This document shows positions 45,965-55,171 of a stretch of 60,498 bases of DNA, piece after piece. The notes under the pieces were generated by a model. The model searched no databases. It saw only the letters and a list, made by a program, of their open reading frames with translations, and was not told the origin of the DNA. Both the position numbers and the translations under genes were made by a program. This stretch comes from Deinococcus planocerae. Lineage in GTDB: Bacteria > Deinococcota > Deinococci > Deinococcales > Deinococcaceae. The stretch lies in assembly GCF_002869765.1 (NCBI RefSeq), contig NZ_PNOR01000026.1, positions 1-60,498 of the forward strand, read 5' to 3'. Numbering within the stretch: position 1 is the first letter of the stretch; each line of letters starts with the position of its first letter.

Positions 45965-46648
45965 TCAGTTCTGGCGGCCCGGGGTGAGGAGCCGGACCAT
46001 CCCCGCGTACCCCCGCCTCTTCGCGTGCTCCAGGGGCGTCACGCCGTCCCGGTCGGCGATCCCCGTGTCGGCGCCCGCCGCGAGCAGCAGCCGGACGATC
46101 TCGGTGTGACGCGGGCCTCCGTCACCGAGGATCACCGCCTCCAGCAGCGCCGTCCAGCCCAGGTTGTTCACGTGGTCGACGTCGACCCCCGTCTTGAGAA
46201 GTTCGCGCACGTACTCGACGTGGCCGCGGTCCGCCGCCGGAATGAGGGCCGTGCCGCCGAAGCGGTTCGTGCGTGTGAGGTCCGGCCCCGCCCGCAGCAC
46301 CTCCCGCAGCATCGCCACGCTGCCCGTCTCGCCGGTGACGAGCAGGGCGTTGTTCCGTACCTGGTCCTGGGGGTCGGGGTCGGCCCCGGCGTCTACGAGG
46401 AGGCGGGCCACCGCCACGTGGTCCCCCAGCGCGGCGGCGGTCAGGGCGGTGCGGCCATCGGGGCGGCGGGCATCCGGAGACGCGCCGCGGGCCAGCAGGG
46501 TGCGGACTGCCGCCACGTCCCCGCGCCCGGCGGCCTCGATCAGCTCGGCGTTCAGGGTCACTCGGCTCACCTGGGAGGAAGGCGCGGGCGCCCCACCCGC
46601 CCCCCCCGCGGGGAGGGCGAGCAGGGCGGCCAGCAGCAGGAACTTCAC
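45965..46648 (-). CDS. Secreted ankyrin-repeat protein
   Basis: Encodes 227 residues from GTG 46648, which overlaps the HbpS-like gene stop by four bases. A short signal peptide (FLLLAALLALPAGG) is followed by about five to six ankyrin repeats: AAGRGDVAAVRTLLARGASP, GRTALTAAALGDHVAVARLL, GGTALIPAADRGHVEYVREL, GWTALLEAVILGD and GVTPLEHAKRRGYAGMVRLL. Ankyrin domains bind other proteins. Its coupling to a putative heme-binding protein gene suggests a partner or protector role outside the membrane, as with ankyrins beside bacterial catalases. Confidence 0.85.
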   Translation of the reverse strand: MKFLLLAALLALPAGGAGGAPAPSSQVSRVTLNAELIEAAGRGDVAAVRTLLARGASPDARRPDGRTALTAAALGDHVAVARLLVDAGADPDPQDQVRNNALLVTGETGSVAMLREVLRAGPDLTRTNRFGGTALIPAADRGHVEYVRELLKTGVDVDHVNNLGWTALLEAVILGDGGPRHTEIVRLLLAAGADTGIADRDGVTPLEHAKRRGYAGMVRLLTPGRQN

Positions 46649-47151
46649 CGGCTCAGCACCGTCGTCACGGCGTCCGTGGCGCACTTCTCGTCGATGGTGC
46701 CGCTGGGGGCGCCGCCCACGCCCACCGCGCCGACCACCGCGTTGTTCACGCGGATGGGCGCCCCGCCCGCCAGCACGAGGAAGCGGTCGATGCGGGCGAG
46801 TTCGGCGGAGGCGGGGTTGTTGCGGATGTTCTCGGCGATGGCCGAGGTCGCGTTGCGCGCCGACGCGCTGGTGTACGCCTTGCGGTAGGAGGCGTCCACC
46901 GTGTGCGGCCCGGCGTTCTCGGCGCGGGCGACGGCGAGCGTCACGCCCGCCCGGTCCACCACCGTCGCCGTGACGTTGTAGCCCCCCTGGGCGCAGTTCT
47001 GCACGGCGAGCTGGGCGATGCGGACAGCGGCGGACGTGCTCAGGCTGGCCTGCGTCACGGTCGGCGTGGTGGCGAGCTGGGCAGGCTGGGCCGTCTGGGC
47101 GAGGGCGGCGGGCAGGCTCAGGGCGAGCAGGATCGGCAGGATTCGCTTCAT
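46645..47151 (-). CDS. Secreted HbpS/GlcG-like (DUF336) protein
   Basis: Encodes 168 residues with a signal peptide (MKRILPILLALSLPAALAQT). The HbpS/GlcG fold follows: AVRIAQLAVQNCAQGGYNVT, ATVVDRAGVTLAVARAE, DASYRKAYTSASARNATS and GAPIRVNNAVVGAVGVGGAP. Streptomyces HbpS binds heme and modulates the sensor kinase SenS; GlcG is another, less defined member. Here a sensor kinase and response regulator are encoded just upstream on the same strand, so a sensory accessory function is plausible. A 14-base palindrome lies in its upstream region. Confidence 0.85.
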   Translation of the reverse strand: MKRILPILLALSLPAALAQTAQPAQLATTPTVTQASLSTSAAVRIAQLAVQNCAQGGYNVTATVVDRAGVTLAVARAENAGPHTVDASYRKAYTSASARNATSAIAENIRNNPASAELARIDRFLVLAGGAPIRVNNAVVGAVGVGGAPSGTIDEKCATDAVTTVLSR

Positions 47152-47210
47152 GCGCCCACTCTGGCGCGGGGGCGGGGGGCGGCACCATTCGCGTTCCTCC
47201 CGGGCGGCCT

Positions 47211-47224
47211 CCGTAGTTCTACGG
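47211..47224. promoter_or_regulatory. Palindrome upstream of the HbpS-like gene, possible response-regulator site
   Basis: CCGTAGTTCTACGG has perfect six-base arms around two bases. It overlaps the last codons of the response regulator gene, about 60 bases before the HbpS-like ATG. The GTAG half-sites recall FixJ/NarL-type binding sites. The stem is too tight to be a good terminator. A role as autoregulatory operator is inference. Confidence 0.5.
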
Positions 47225-47863
47225 ACCCTCGCCCACGCTGGTGAGGTACACCCGGACGAGCTGCGCCAGGGAGTCCACCCCGAGCTTCTCGAACACGCTG
47301 GCGCGGTGGGTCTCGACCGTGCGGGCCGAGATGCCCAGCGCCCGGGCCGCCTGCTTGTTGCTCGCGCCCTCCACGATCAGGCGCAGCACCTCGCGCTCAC
47401 GCGCCGTGAGCCCCGCGACGGCCCCCCGCGCCTCCCGGGTGGCGGCGAGCCGTTCCCGGCGGGCGAGATGGGTGCGGACCCCCAGCCCAATCGCCTCCAG
47501 CAGCGCCAGTTCGTCCACCGGCTTGGTGAGGAACTCCACCGCCCCCGCCTTGAAGGCCCGGCGGCACACGTCGATGTCCCCGTGCCCGGTGATCACGACC
47601 ACCGGCAGGTCCACGCCCTCCCGGGTGAGCTGCTCCTGAAGCTGGAGCCCGCTCACGTGGGGCATCCGCACGTCGAGGATCAGGCAGCCGACCGCCTCCC
47701 GGTCGAACTCGGCCAGGAAGGCGCGCGGGTCGGGGTAGTCGCGCACGCCGAGCCCCACCGTGCCGATCAAGGTGGCGAGGGCGTCCCGCACCGCGTCGTC
47801 GTCGTCCACCAGGAACACGGTGGGCTCGGTGGCGGGGGGCCGGGTGGGGGAGGGGTCAGGCAC
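47219..47863 (-). CDS. Two-component response regulator, FixJ/LuxR type
   Basis: Encodes 214 residues from GTG 47863. The receiver domain has the acidic pocket VDDDDAV, phosphoacceptor D64 in LILDVRMP, a VITGHGDIDVCRRAFKAGAV segment and the conserved lysine in FLTKPV. The C-terminal LuxR/GerE helix-turn-helix is LTAREREVLRLIVEGASNKQ then ISARTVETHRASVFEKLGV. The FLTKP and GHGD elements place it with FixJ/TodT regulators. It overlaps the sensor kinase gene by eight bases and precedes the HbpS-like and ankyrin genes. Confidence 0.93.
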   Translation of the reverse strand: MPDPSPTRPPATEPTVFLVDDDDAVRDALATLIGTVGLGVRDYPDPRAFLAEFDREAVGCLILDVRMPHVSGLQLQEQLTREGVDLPVVVITGHGDIDVCRRAFKAGAVEFLTKPVDELALLEAIGLGVRTHLARRERLAATREARGAVAGLTAREREVLRLIVEGASNKQAARALGISARTVETHRASVFEKLGVDSLAQLVRVYLTSVGEGP

Positions 47864-49745
47864 GAACGCCCCCCGCCACGGCGAGCGGCAGGGTTACGGT
47901 GAAGACCGCGCCGCCCCCCGGCCCGTTCTCCCCCCGCAGGTCGCCGCCCATCCCCTGCACGAGCGTCTGGGACAGCGACAGGCCCAGCCCCAGCCCGTCC
48001 GGCTTGGTGGTGGTGAAGGGGGTGAAGAGACGCTCGCGCACCGCCTCCGTCAGGCCGGGCCCGGTGTCCCGCACCTCGACCCACACGTCCTCCCCCCGGC
48101 GGCGGGCCTCCACCCGGACCTCGGCTCCCGGCCCCCCCCGCGCGGCCTCGACCGCGTTGCGCACGAGGTTGAGGAGCACCTGTTCCAGATGCACCGGGTC
48201 GCCCCGCACGATCAGGGGAGCCGTGCCCGGACGCACGTCCAGCGTCACCCCCGCGAGGTCGGTGCCCAGGGCGGTGAGGGCGGCGACGTTTTCGAGAACC
48301 TGGTTCACGTCCACCCGGCGGGGCTGGGCCGGGGCCCGTTTCACCAGGGCGCGCAGGTGGGAGATGATGCCCGCCGCCCGCTTGGCCTGGGTGACGGTGG
48401 CCTCGACCGACCGATGCACCCGCGCCTCGTCGCGCTCCGGGTCGGCGAGCATCCGCAGGGCGGCCTGCCCGTGGCTCACGATGGCGGTCAGGGGCTGGTT
48501 GAGTTCGTGCGCGAGGCCCGCGCTCATCTCGCCCAGGGTGGAGAGGCGGGTGACGTGGGCGAGGGTCTGCTCGTGCTCGCGCCGCCGCCGCTCGCTCGCC
48601 TCCAGCGCCGCGACGACCCGGGCCCGGGCGGGCCCCACGTCGCGCAGCACGAGGACCCACCCGGCCCCCTCGCCGTCCTCGCCGCGCACCGGGGCCAGCG
48701 CTCCCTCGACCAATCGTGCGCCCTCCCCGGTCACGAGGGTGATCCCCTCGGGCAGCTCGGCGGGCGCAGGCTGATTCCAGAAGGCGTCCGGCTCGAAGGG
48801 CCGCTGCCCCTGGGTGGCCCGGAAGTGCGCCACCTCGCGCAGGTCGCGCCCCTCCGCGAGCGCGTCGCCCAGCAGGGCGCGGGCGGCGGGATTGGCGAGG
48901 CGGACCCGGTGCCCGGCGTCGGTGACCACCAGCGCCTCGCTGACGGCGTGGAAGGCGCTCCGGGCGCGCGCCCGCTCCGCCTGGAGGGCCCGCTCGGCCT
49001 CCCGGGCGGCGGCGCGGTCGCGCTCGCGCCCCTCGACGAGGCGCACCCATCCTCCGGCGGCCAGCGCGGCGAGGAGGGCGAACGCCGCCACGCCTCCCAG
49101 CGGCAGCTCGGCCCAGCGCAGCGGGTGTTCGCCCTCGAAGACGAGGGGTTGCCCCCCGTCGCCGAGCACCTTGCGTACCCGCAACACCGGCAGCAGGCCG
49201 TCCGCCGGGCGGGCCGGGTCGCCCACAGCCTGCTCGACCAGAGTCGCCCCGTCCCCCGGGCGGCGCAGCCGGAACGCCGAGGTCAGGTCCGTGAAATCCT
49301 CCGCCCGGAACAGGCGCCGGGCATCCACCCACACGCGCATGTCCGCGCGCGTGAGGGCGTAGAGCGCGGGGGCCGCCGGGTGCCAGCGCAACCCCGCCGG
49401 GTCGGGGGCGAGCGGGCCCGCGGGAAGCGCCGCGCCGCTCGGGCCGAGGTCCACGCACTCCGGGCGGCAGCGCTGCACCCCCACGATCTGCGGGTACTGC
49501 GCCCGCATCGCCCCGGCGTACTCGTGCAGGGCCGCGCCCCGCACCCCCGCGCGGGTGAGGGCGGTCAGGCTGGCGAGCACGGCTTCTTGCTGCTCGCTGC
49601 GCTGCGAGAGCACCCGGTGCAGGATGCGCGCGCCCGTCTCGAAGCGCGCCTGCGCCCCCCGCGCCGACGTGACGAGCCACGCGGCGCCCACGAGGAGCGT
49701 CACGAGGCCCCACACGAGGAATGCGGCGCGGCGGGGCGGGATCAT
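47856..49745 (-). CDS. Membrane sensor histidine kinase (CHASE-like, PAS, HisKA, HATPase)
   Basis: Encodes 629 residues. Two membrane helices (about 8-27 and 215-234) flank an extracytoplasmic CHASE-like sensor. A PAS segment follows (about 262-370: AFHAVSEALVVTDAGHRVRL), then the dimerisation domain with the phospho-accepting H413 in GLAHELNQPLTAI and the ATPase domain with N530 (NLVRNAVEA), DTGPGL and GLGLGLSLSQ. It phosphorylates the FixJ-type regulator encoded next. The extracytoplasmic domain could sense a secreted partner such as the HbpS-like protein; that link is inference from gene order. Confidence 0.93.
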   Translation of the reverse strand: MIPPRRAAFLVWGLVTLLVGAAWLVTSARGAQARFETGARILHRVLSQRSEQQEAVLASLTALTRAGVRGAALHEYAGAMRAQYPQIVGVQRCRPECVDLGPSGAALPAGPLAPDPAGLRWHPAAPALYALTRADMRVWVDARRLFRAEDFTDLTSAFRLRRPGDGATLVEQAVGDPARPADGLLPVLRVRKVLGDGGQPLVFEGEHPLRWAELPLGGVAAFALLAALAAGGWVRLVEGRERDRAAAREAERALQAERARARSAFHAVSEALVVTDAGHRVRLANPAARALLGDALAEGRDLREVAHFRATQGQRPFEPDAFWNQPAPAELPEGITLVTGEGARLVEGALAPVRGEDGEGAGWVLVLRDVGPARARVVAALEASERRRREHEQTLAHVTRLSTLGEMSAGLAHELNQPLTAIVSHGQAALRMLADPERDEARVHRSVEATVTQAKRAAGIISHLRALVKRAPAQPRRVDVNQVLENVAALTALGTDLAGVTLDVRPGTAPLIVRGDPVHLEQVLLNLVRNAVEAARGGPGAEVRVEARRRGEDVWVEVRDTGPGLTEAVRERLFTPFTTTKPDGLGLGLSLSQTLVQGMGGDLRGENGPGGGAVFTVTLPLAVAGGVRA

Positions 49746-49819
49746 GCCCCCATGATGGGTGCCCGCCGCGGGGAGGTGTCAAGCCGCCCGCCTGGCGGGT
49801 CGCCCGGGCGGGGCCCTCC

Positions 49820-50737
49820 TCAGCCCCCTCCCGGGGCGAGCCCGAACGCGTCCAGGGCGGCGCGGGCCACCTCGTCCCCGGCGTCCTCCTGCACGAAGTG
49901 CCCGGCGTGGGCGACCTCCAGCGGGGGCGGACAGCCGCGGATGGCCGAGCGCAACAGCCGCATGGGCCCCGCCCCCAGGATCGGGTCGCGCAGCCCCACC
50001 GCCATGAAGCTCTCGACGTGGAGCTGCACCCCCCACCAGTCCCGGGCCCGCCTTGAAACCTCGGCCCCCGGCGCGTCCGGGTGGGTGGGCACCAGCCGGG
50101 GAAAGGCCCGGACCCCCGCCTTGAAGCGGGCGTCCGGAAAGGGCGCCTCGTAGGCGAGCGCCTCCTCGTGAGAGACGCGCCCCGACGCGCGGCGCATCAG
50201 GGCGGCCACGTCCATGTTCGGGTGGGCGTTCGAGTACGCCCGCCAGGCATAGAAGGCGGCGTTCGGCCTCACGTCGCCCGTCGCCAGCGCCGTGTTCATG
50301 ACGATCAACCGGGAGAAGCGCCCCGGCTCCTCCAGCGGCAGGGTCAGGCCCAGCAGCCCGCCCCAGTCCTGCACGACGAGGGTGATGTGACGGAGGTCGA
50401 GCCGCTGGATCAGGCGCAGGAGACTCTCCCGGTGAAAGTCGAAGGTATACACCCGGTCGTCGGCGGGCTTGTCCGACCGCCCGAAGCCGAGGAGGTCGGG
50501 GGCCACGACGCGGTGACCGGCGGAGGTGAGAACCGGGATCATCCGGCGGTAGAGGTAGCTCCACGTCGGCTGGCCGTGCAGGCACAGAAAAACGGTCTCG
50601 GCGTCCCGGGGGCCCTCGTCGAGGTGGTGCAGGCGCAGGCCCTCGTACCCGGGCAGGTCGTCCAGATAGTGCGGCGCGAAGGGGTAGCCGGGGAGGGCGC
50701 GAAAGGCATCGTCGGGCGTGCGCAAAACGTCAGTCAT
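49820..50737 (-). CDS. Haloalkane dehalogenase-like alpha/beta hydrolase
   Basis: Encodes 305 residues. The nucleophile is D124 in VVQDWGGLLGL with the adjacent halide-binding tryptophan W125. The oxyanion segment is HGQPTWSYLYR, and HAGHFVQED carries the catalytic histidine. Length, D124 numbering and a cap tryptophan (FYAWRAYSN) fit the DhlA-like group that hydrolyses carbon-halogen bonds; many such homologues act on other esters or epoxides. Overlaps the start region of no other gene but abuts the symporter gene, with which it shares eight bases. Confidence 0.85.
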   Translation of the reverse strand: MTDVLRTPDDAFRALPGYPFAPHYLDDLPGYEGLRLHHLDEGPRDAETVFLCLHGQPTWSYLYRRMIPVLTSAGHRVVAPDLLGFGRSDKPADDRVYTFDFHRESLLRLIQRLDLRHITLVVQDWGGLLGLTLPLEEPGRFSRLIVMNTALATGDVRPNAAFYAWRAYSNAHPNMDVAALMRRASGRVSHEEALAYEAPFPDARFKAGVRAFPRLVPTHPDAPGAEVSRRARDWWGVQLHVESFMAVGLRDPILGAGPMRLLRSAIRGCPPPLEVAHAGHFVQEDAGDEVARAALDAFGLAPGGG

Positions 50738-52154
50738 GGGCCTCCTGGCCCCCCAGGGGGGCGGGCGCGGGCCGCGGGGCGGGTGGGGCGGCGCGGGCGG
50801 CGAGGTGCGCGCGGGCCTCGGCGTGGTTGTCGCGGGTGATGGGGTAGCGCCACGCGAACACCAGGGCGAGGAGGTAGAGCAGGCAGGGGACCGGGCCCAT
50901 CATCAGGGCGATGCCTCGCACCGTCTCCGGGCTCTGGGCGGCGCTCCCGGGTACGTAGCCCAGCAGGCTCGTCACGAGCGCGTTGGAGAACACCCCGAAG
51001 GACCCGGCGGCCTTGAGCGCGAAGAGCAGCAGGGCGTAGAGCAGGCCCTCGCGCCGCAGGCCGCTGCGCAGCTCGTCGAACTCCAGCACGTCGGGCAGCA
51101 TCGCCCAGGGAAAGAGCGAGACCGACGCCAGCCCCAGCCCGTTGACGACGATGGTGCCGATCAGTAAGGGCGAGACCACCCCCCGCGGCACCGCGTACAC
51201 GTACAGCAGGAGGCTCACGACCATCAGCCCCAGCCCCAGCATCACCCCCGCCCGCTTGCCGATCCGCGCCGAGAGCCACGCCCACCCCCCGAACCCCAGG
51301 ATGGCGACCACGAACAGGCCGCCCAGCAGCGGGGCCTGAAGCGCCCCCGGCAGCCGCAGCACCGACTCCAGGAAGAAGGGCAGGATCGAATTGGTGATCG
51401 TCAGGGCCACCGTGACGAGCAGGAACAGGCCCAGCAGCGGTTTCAGGCCGAAGGTGCCCAGCAGCTCGCGCACCGCGCGCAGGGTCAGGGGCGGGGCCGC
51501 CTCCCCCCGGCGGGCGCGGACGGGCTCGCGCACCCCGAAGCCCGTGACGAGGAGGGCCGAACTCGCCGCCGCGGCGCAGAGCACGCCGACGACCAGCCAG
51601 CCGCCCGGCGGACTCGCCGCGAGGTCGCGCGCCCCCGTGAGCCCCAGGACGAGCAGCGGCGGCAACGCCACGCCGACGAGGGTGGCGAGCATCGAGAACG
51701 CGAGGCGGTAGGAGTTCAGGCTCGTGCGCTCGTCCGAGTCCCCCGTGAGTTCGGGCCCCAGCGCGAGGTAAGGGATGGTCGCCAGCGAGTACAGCACCGA
51801 CAGCGCCATGAAACCCAGGGCGGCCAGCACGAAGCGGGCGGGCGTGCCCTCCACGTACGGCACGAGCCACAGCGCCGCGAACACGGTCCCGGCGGGCACG
51901 GCGAACACCCGGGTGAACCACAGCCGCCCCCGCCGCTCCCGCACCCGGTCGGAGAGCGCCCCGATGGCGGGGTCAAGCAAGGCGTCAAAGAGCCGCCCGG
52001 CGAGGAAGGCCAGCCCCGCGGGCAGCGGCGCCAGCCCGGCGATGTTCACGAGGTAATACAGCAGCCAGGTGTTGCCCACCACCCCGACGAGGTTGCCCCC
52101 GAAGTCGGCGGGGCCGTACAGCAGCTTGTCGCGGGGGCGCAGACGGGCAGTCAC
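50730..52154 (-). CDS. GPH-family sugar:cation symporter (MFS superfamily)
   Basis: Encodes 474 residues with about twelve membrane segments. KLLYGPADFGGNLVGVVGNT begins helix 1. DALLDPAIGALSDRVRERRG is the family's DP-x-G-x-x-SDR loop, typical of melibiose/glucuronide symporters (MelB, GusB, XynB/YicJ). I chose the second GTG (52154), because GGAGG lies eight bases before it; the first GTG at 52163 overlaps that site. It probably imports glycosides with Na+ or H+. The substrate is not evident; the divergent regulator may control it. Confidence 0.9.
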   Translation of the reverse strand: MTARLRPRDKLLYGPADFGGNLVGVVGNTWLLYYLVNIAGLAPLPAGLAFLAGRLFDALLDPAIGALSDRVRERRGRLWFTRVFAVPAGTVFAALWLVPYVEGTPARFVLAALGFMALSVLYSLATIPYLALGPELTGDSDERTSLNSYRLAFSMLATLVGVALPPLLVLGLTGARDLAASPPGGWLVVGVLCAAAASSALLVTGFGVREPVRARRGEAAPPLTLRAVRELLGTFGLKPLLGLFLLVTVALTITNSILPFFLESVLRLPGALQAPLLGGLFVVAILGFGGWAWLSARIGKRAGVMLGLGLMVVSLLLYVYAVPRGVVSPLLIGTIVVNGLGLASVSLFPWAMLPDVLEFDELRSGLRREGLLYALLLFALKAAGSFGVFSNALVTSLLGYVPGSAAQSPETVRGIALMMGPVPCLLYLLALVFAWRYPITRDNHAEARAHLAARAAPPAPRPAPAPLGGQEAHD

Positions 52155-52243
52155 TCGGGACACCTCCGGGCGGGGGGGGCGAAACGCACGAACTCGACGG
52201 GTTGGGCGGTCCGGGGCCTCAGCGTAGGGGTAGAGTGCTTCAA

Positions 52244-52930
52244 ATGGACCGCGCCGTTTTGAGCAATGGTGTCCTGCACGTGCGAGACCCCCAGGCCGCC
52301 CCCCGCGTGATGAGCGGCTGGGAGATGCGCTACCTCGCCCCTTTCCTGGGCCGCGAGGCGACGATGAGCCAGGCGGCGCGCGAACTCGGGGTGAGCGTGC
52401 AGCGCCTGCACTACCAGGTGAGGAAGCTCGAGGGCGAGGGCCTGCTGCGCGTCGCGCGGGTGGAGCGGCGCGGGAGGCGCGAGCTCAAGGTCTACCGGGC
52501 GGTCGCCGACCGCATCTTCATCCCCTTCGAACTGATGTCCCTGGAGAGCGTGGAGGCGGCGCTGGCGGCGGCGGACCAGCCGTGGCTCACGCTCTTCCTG
52601 CGCTCGCTGGCCCAGGTGTGGCGCGAGAACCCCGGCACCTGGGGCATGCGCCTGGAGCGCACGGCGTCCGGCCACGTCCGCGCCCACGTGGTGCCGGACC
52701 CCCACAGCGAGGGGGGGCTGGAAGAAGAACGTCTCCCCGCCCTCTTCCTGGGCGGCTGGGTGACGGACCTGCACCTCGACTTCGAGGACGCCCGGGCCCT
52801 GCGCCGCGACCTCGGCGAGGTGCTGGAGCGCTACCTCCAGCGCGGCGGCGCCGGGCGCTACCTCCTGCAACTGCGCCTCGCCCCGCTGCCGGGGGACGTG
52901 CCCGGCCTGCCGAACGTCACCATGCGCTGA
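52244..52930 (+). CDS. Transcriptional regulator with N-terminal winged helix (ArsR/MarR-like fold)
   Basis: Encodes 228 residues from ATG 52244. The helix-turn-helix region is EMRYLAPFLGREATMSQAAR then LGVSVQRLHYQVRKLEGEGL with a wing (RVERRGRRELKVYRAV). The C-terminal 140 residues have no motif I recognise and may bind a ligand or mediate dimerisation. TAGAGT (52231-52236) ends seven bases before the ATG, so the mRNA is probably leaderless. Divergent from the sugar symporter gene, which it may regulate. Confidence 0.75.
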   Translation: MDRAVLSNGVLHVRDPQAAPRVMSGWEMRYLAPFLGREATMSQAARELGVSVQRLHYQVRKLEGEGLLRVARVERRGRRELKVYRAVADRIFIPFELMSLESVEAALAAADQPWLTLFLRSLAQVWRENPGTWGMRLERTASGHVRAHVVPDPHSEGGLEEERLPALFLGGWVTDLHLDFEDARALRRDLGEVLERYLQRGGAGRYLLQLRLAPLPGDVPGLPNVTMR

Positions 52931-53090
52931 GAAGCGCCTCACCGCTCACGGCTGAATTTCGCCGGGATGCGGGGAGGCCGGGAGGAACGTCGGCAGCCTC
53001 ACTCCACGCCGCAGGACTCTTTCCCGTCGCGTGCCGGTCCCGTGGTCGCGGTCCACCCGAGTTTGGGACCGGCGCGACCCCGGGTGGGGT

Positions 53091-54328
<1,238 letters not shown>

Positions 54329-54332
<4 letters not shown>

Positions 54333-54820
54333 GGGCACTCCTGTGGGGGCGAGGGGTGGGGGAGACAGTGGGCGGCATGCGCGAGGGCACGCAGATCGTC
54401 GGTGAGGACCTGAGCCCGCGGGCCGAGGGTGGCGAGCGGAGGACCGGTGACCCCCCGGACGGTCTCCAGGGCGGCGTTCCAGAGGTCTGCCCCCCGGGGG
54501 GTGACCGTCACCGTGACCCGGCGGGCGTCCGCCTGCGCCGGACCCCGGGTCACCGCCCCCCGCGCCTCCAGCGCCCGCAAGACGCGGCTGACCTCGTAGC
54601 GGGGCACGCCGAGTTCGCGGGCGAGCGCCGCGGGCTGAGCCGTCCCGCCCTGCACGTAGGCCAGCGCGACGAAGGCCCGCAGGTCGAGGTCGTGCCGGGC
54701 GCGCAACTCGGCCTCGCCCAGGCGGGTCAAGGCCTGCCACGCCTCCCACAGCGCGGTCAGGAACGCCACTTCCGGCGCGGCTGGAGGGGGAGGAGCGTCC
54801 ACCCCCACACCTTGCCGCAC
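54329..54820 (-). CDS. MarR-family transcriptional regulator controlling the P450
   Basis: About 163 residues. The winged helix is [18 protein letters not shown] then [20 protein letters not shown], with a wing at [20 protein letters not shown]. The start is uncertain: the frame opens at TTG 54847 inside the operator, while in-frame GTG codons at 54820, 54808 and 54802 are more likely because transcription must begin downstream of the palindrome. It shares an ATGA overlap with the P450 gene. It probably represses this operon and is released by the P450 substrate or a related small aromatic or lipid compound. Confidence 0.85.
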
Positions 54821-54833
54821 CCGCGCATGAGTA

Positions 54834-54848
54834 ATTGCAACTTGCAAT
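54834..54848. promoter_or_regulatory. MarR operator
   Basis: ATTGCAACTTGCAAT is a perfect inverted repeat (seven-base arms, one central base), of the TTGCAA type common for MarR proteins. It lies directly in front of the MarR-P450 operon in otherwise GC-rich DNA. Confidence 0.8.
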
Positions 54849-55171
54849 CAATTCGGTGAAGCCTCGTGCCTGGAGTTGGGGGAGGGAGGCGGTTGAAAGC
54901 AGGTCGGGCGTCGTCCCCGTGGGCCTGCTCCCCACCCGGTCCATGCCCCGCCCGAGTCTGCCGCTAGACGGCGAGGAAATCCGCCCCGTCGAGGTCATTC
55001 TCACCGCCGGGGGCCTGCTCGCCCACGCCTGAGCCCGAGCGGCTGCGCGGTCCTGCGCAGCCTCTCACCGGCGTTGGACCGTGCCCCGGACGACGCCGCG
55101 ACCCGGCGGTGCCCTGACCGACCCCGTGCCGAGCGCGCTGGCCCTCTCCTGGGCCGTGGGATGATACCCCC
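54849..55171. other. Intergenic stretch between divergent genes
   Basis: About 320 bases containing promoters for the MarR and phospholipase-D-like genes. A plus-strand frame ending at 55032 (tail [19 protein letters not shown]) looks faintly protein-like but has no start or ribosome site. Just before ATG 55172 the sequence GATACC may be a -10 element. Confidence 0.4.

Noticed and set aside
54835..55032. Small plus-strand frame upstream of the phospholipase-D-like gene
   Set aside because: It starts inside the MarR operator and has only a short plausible tail; no ribosome site.
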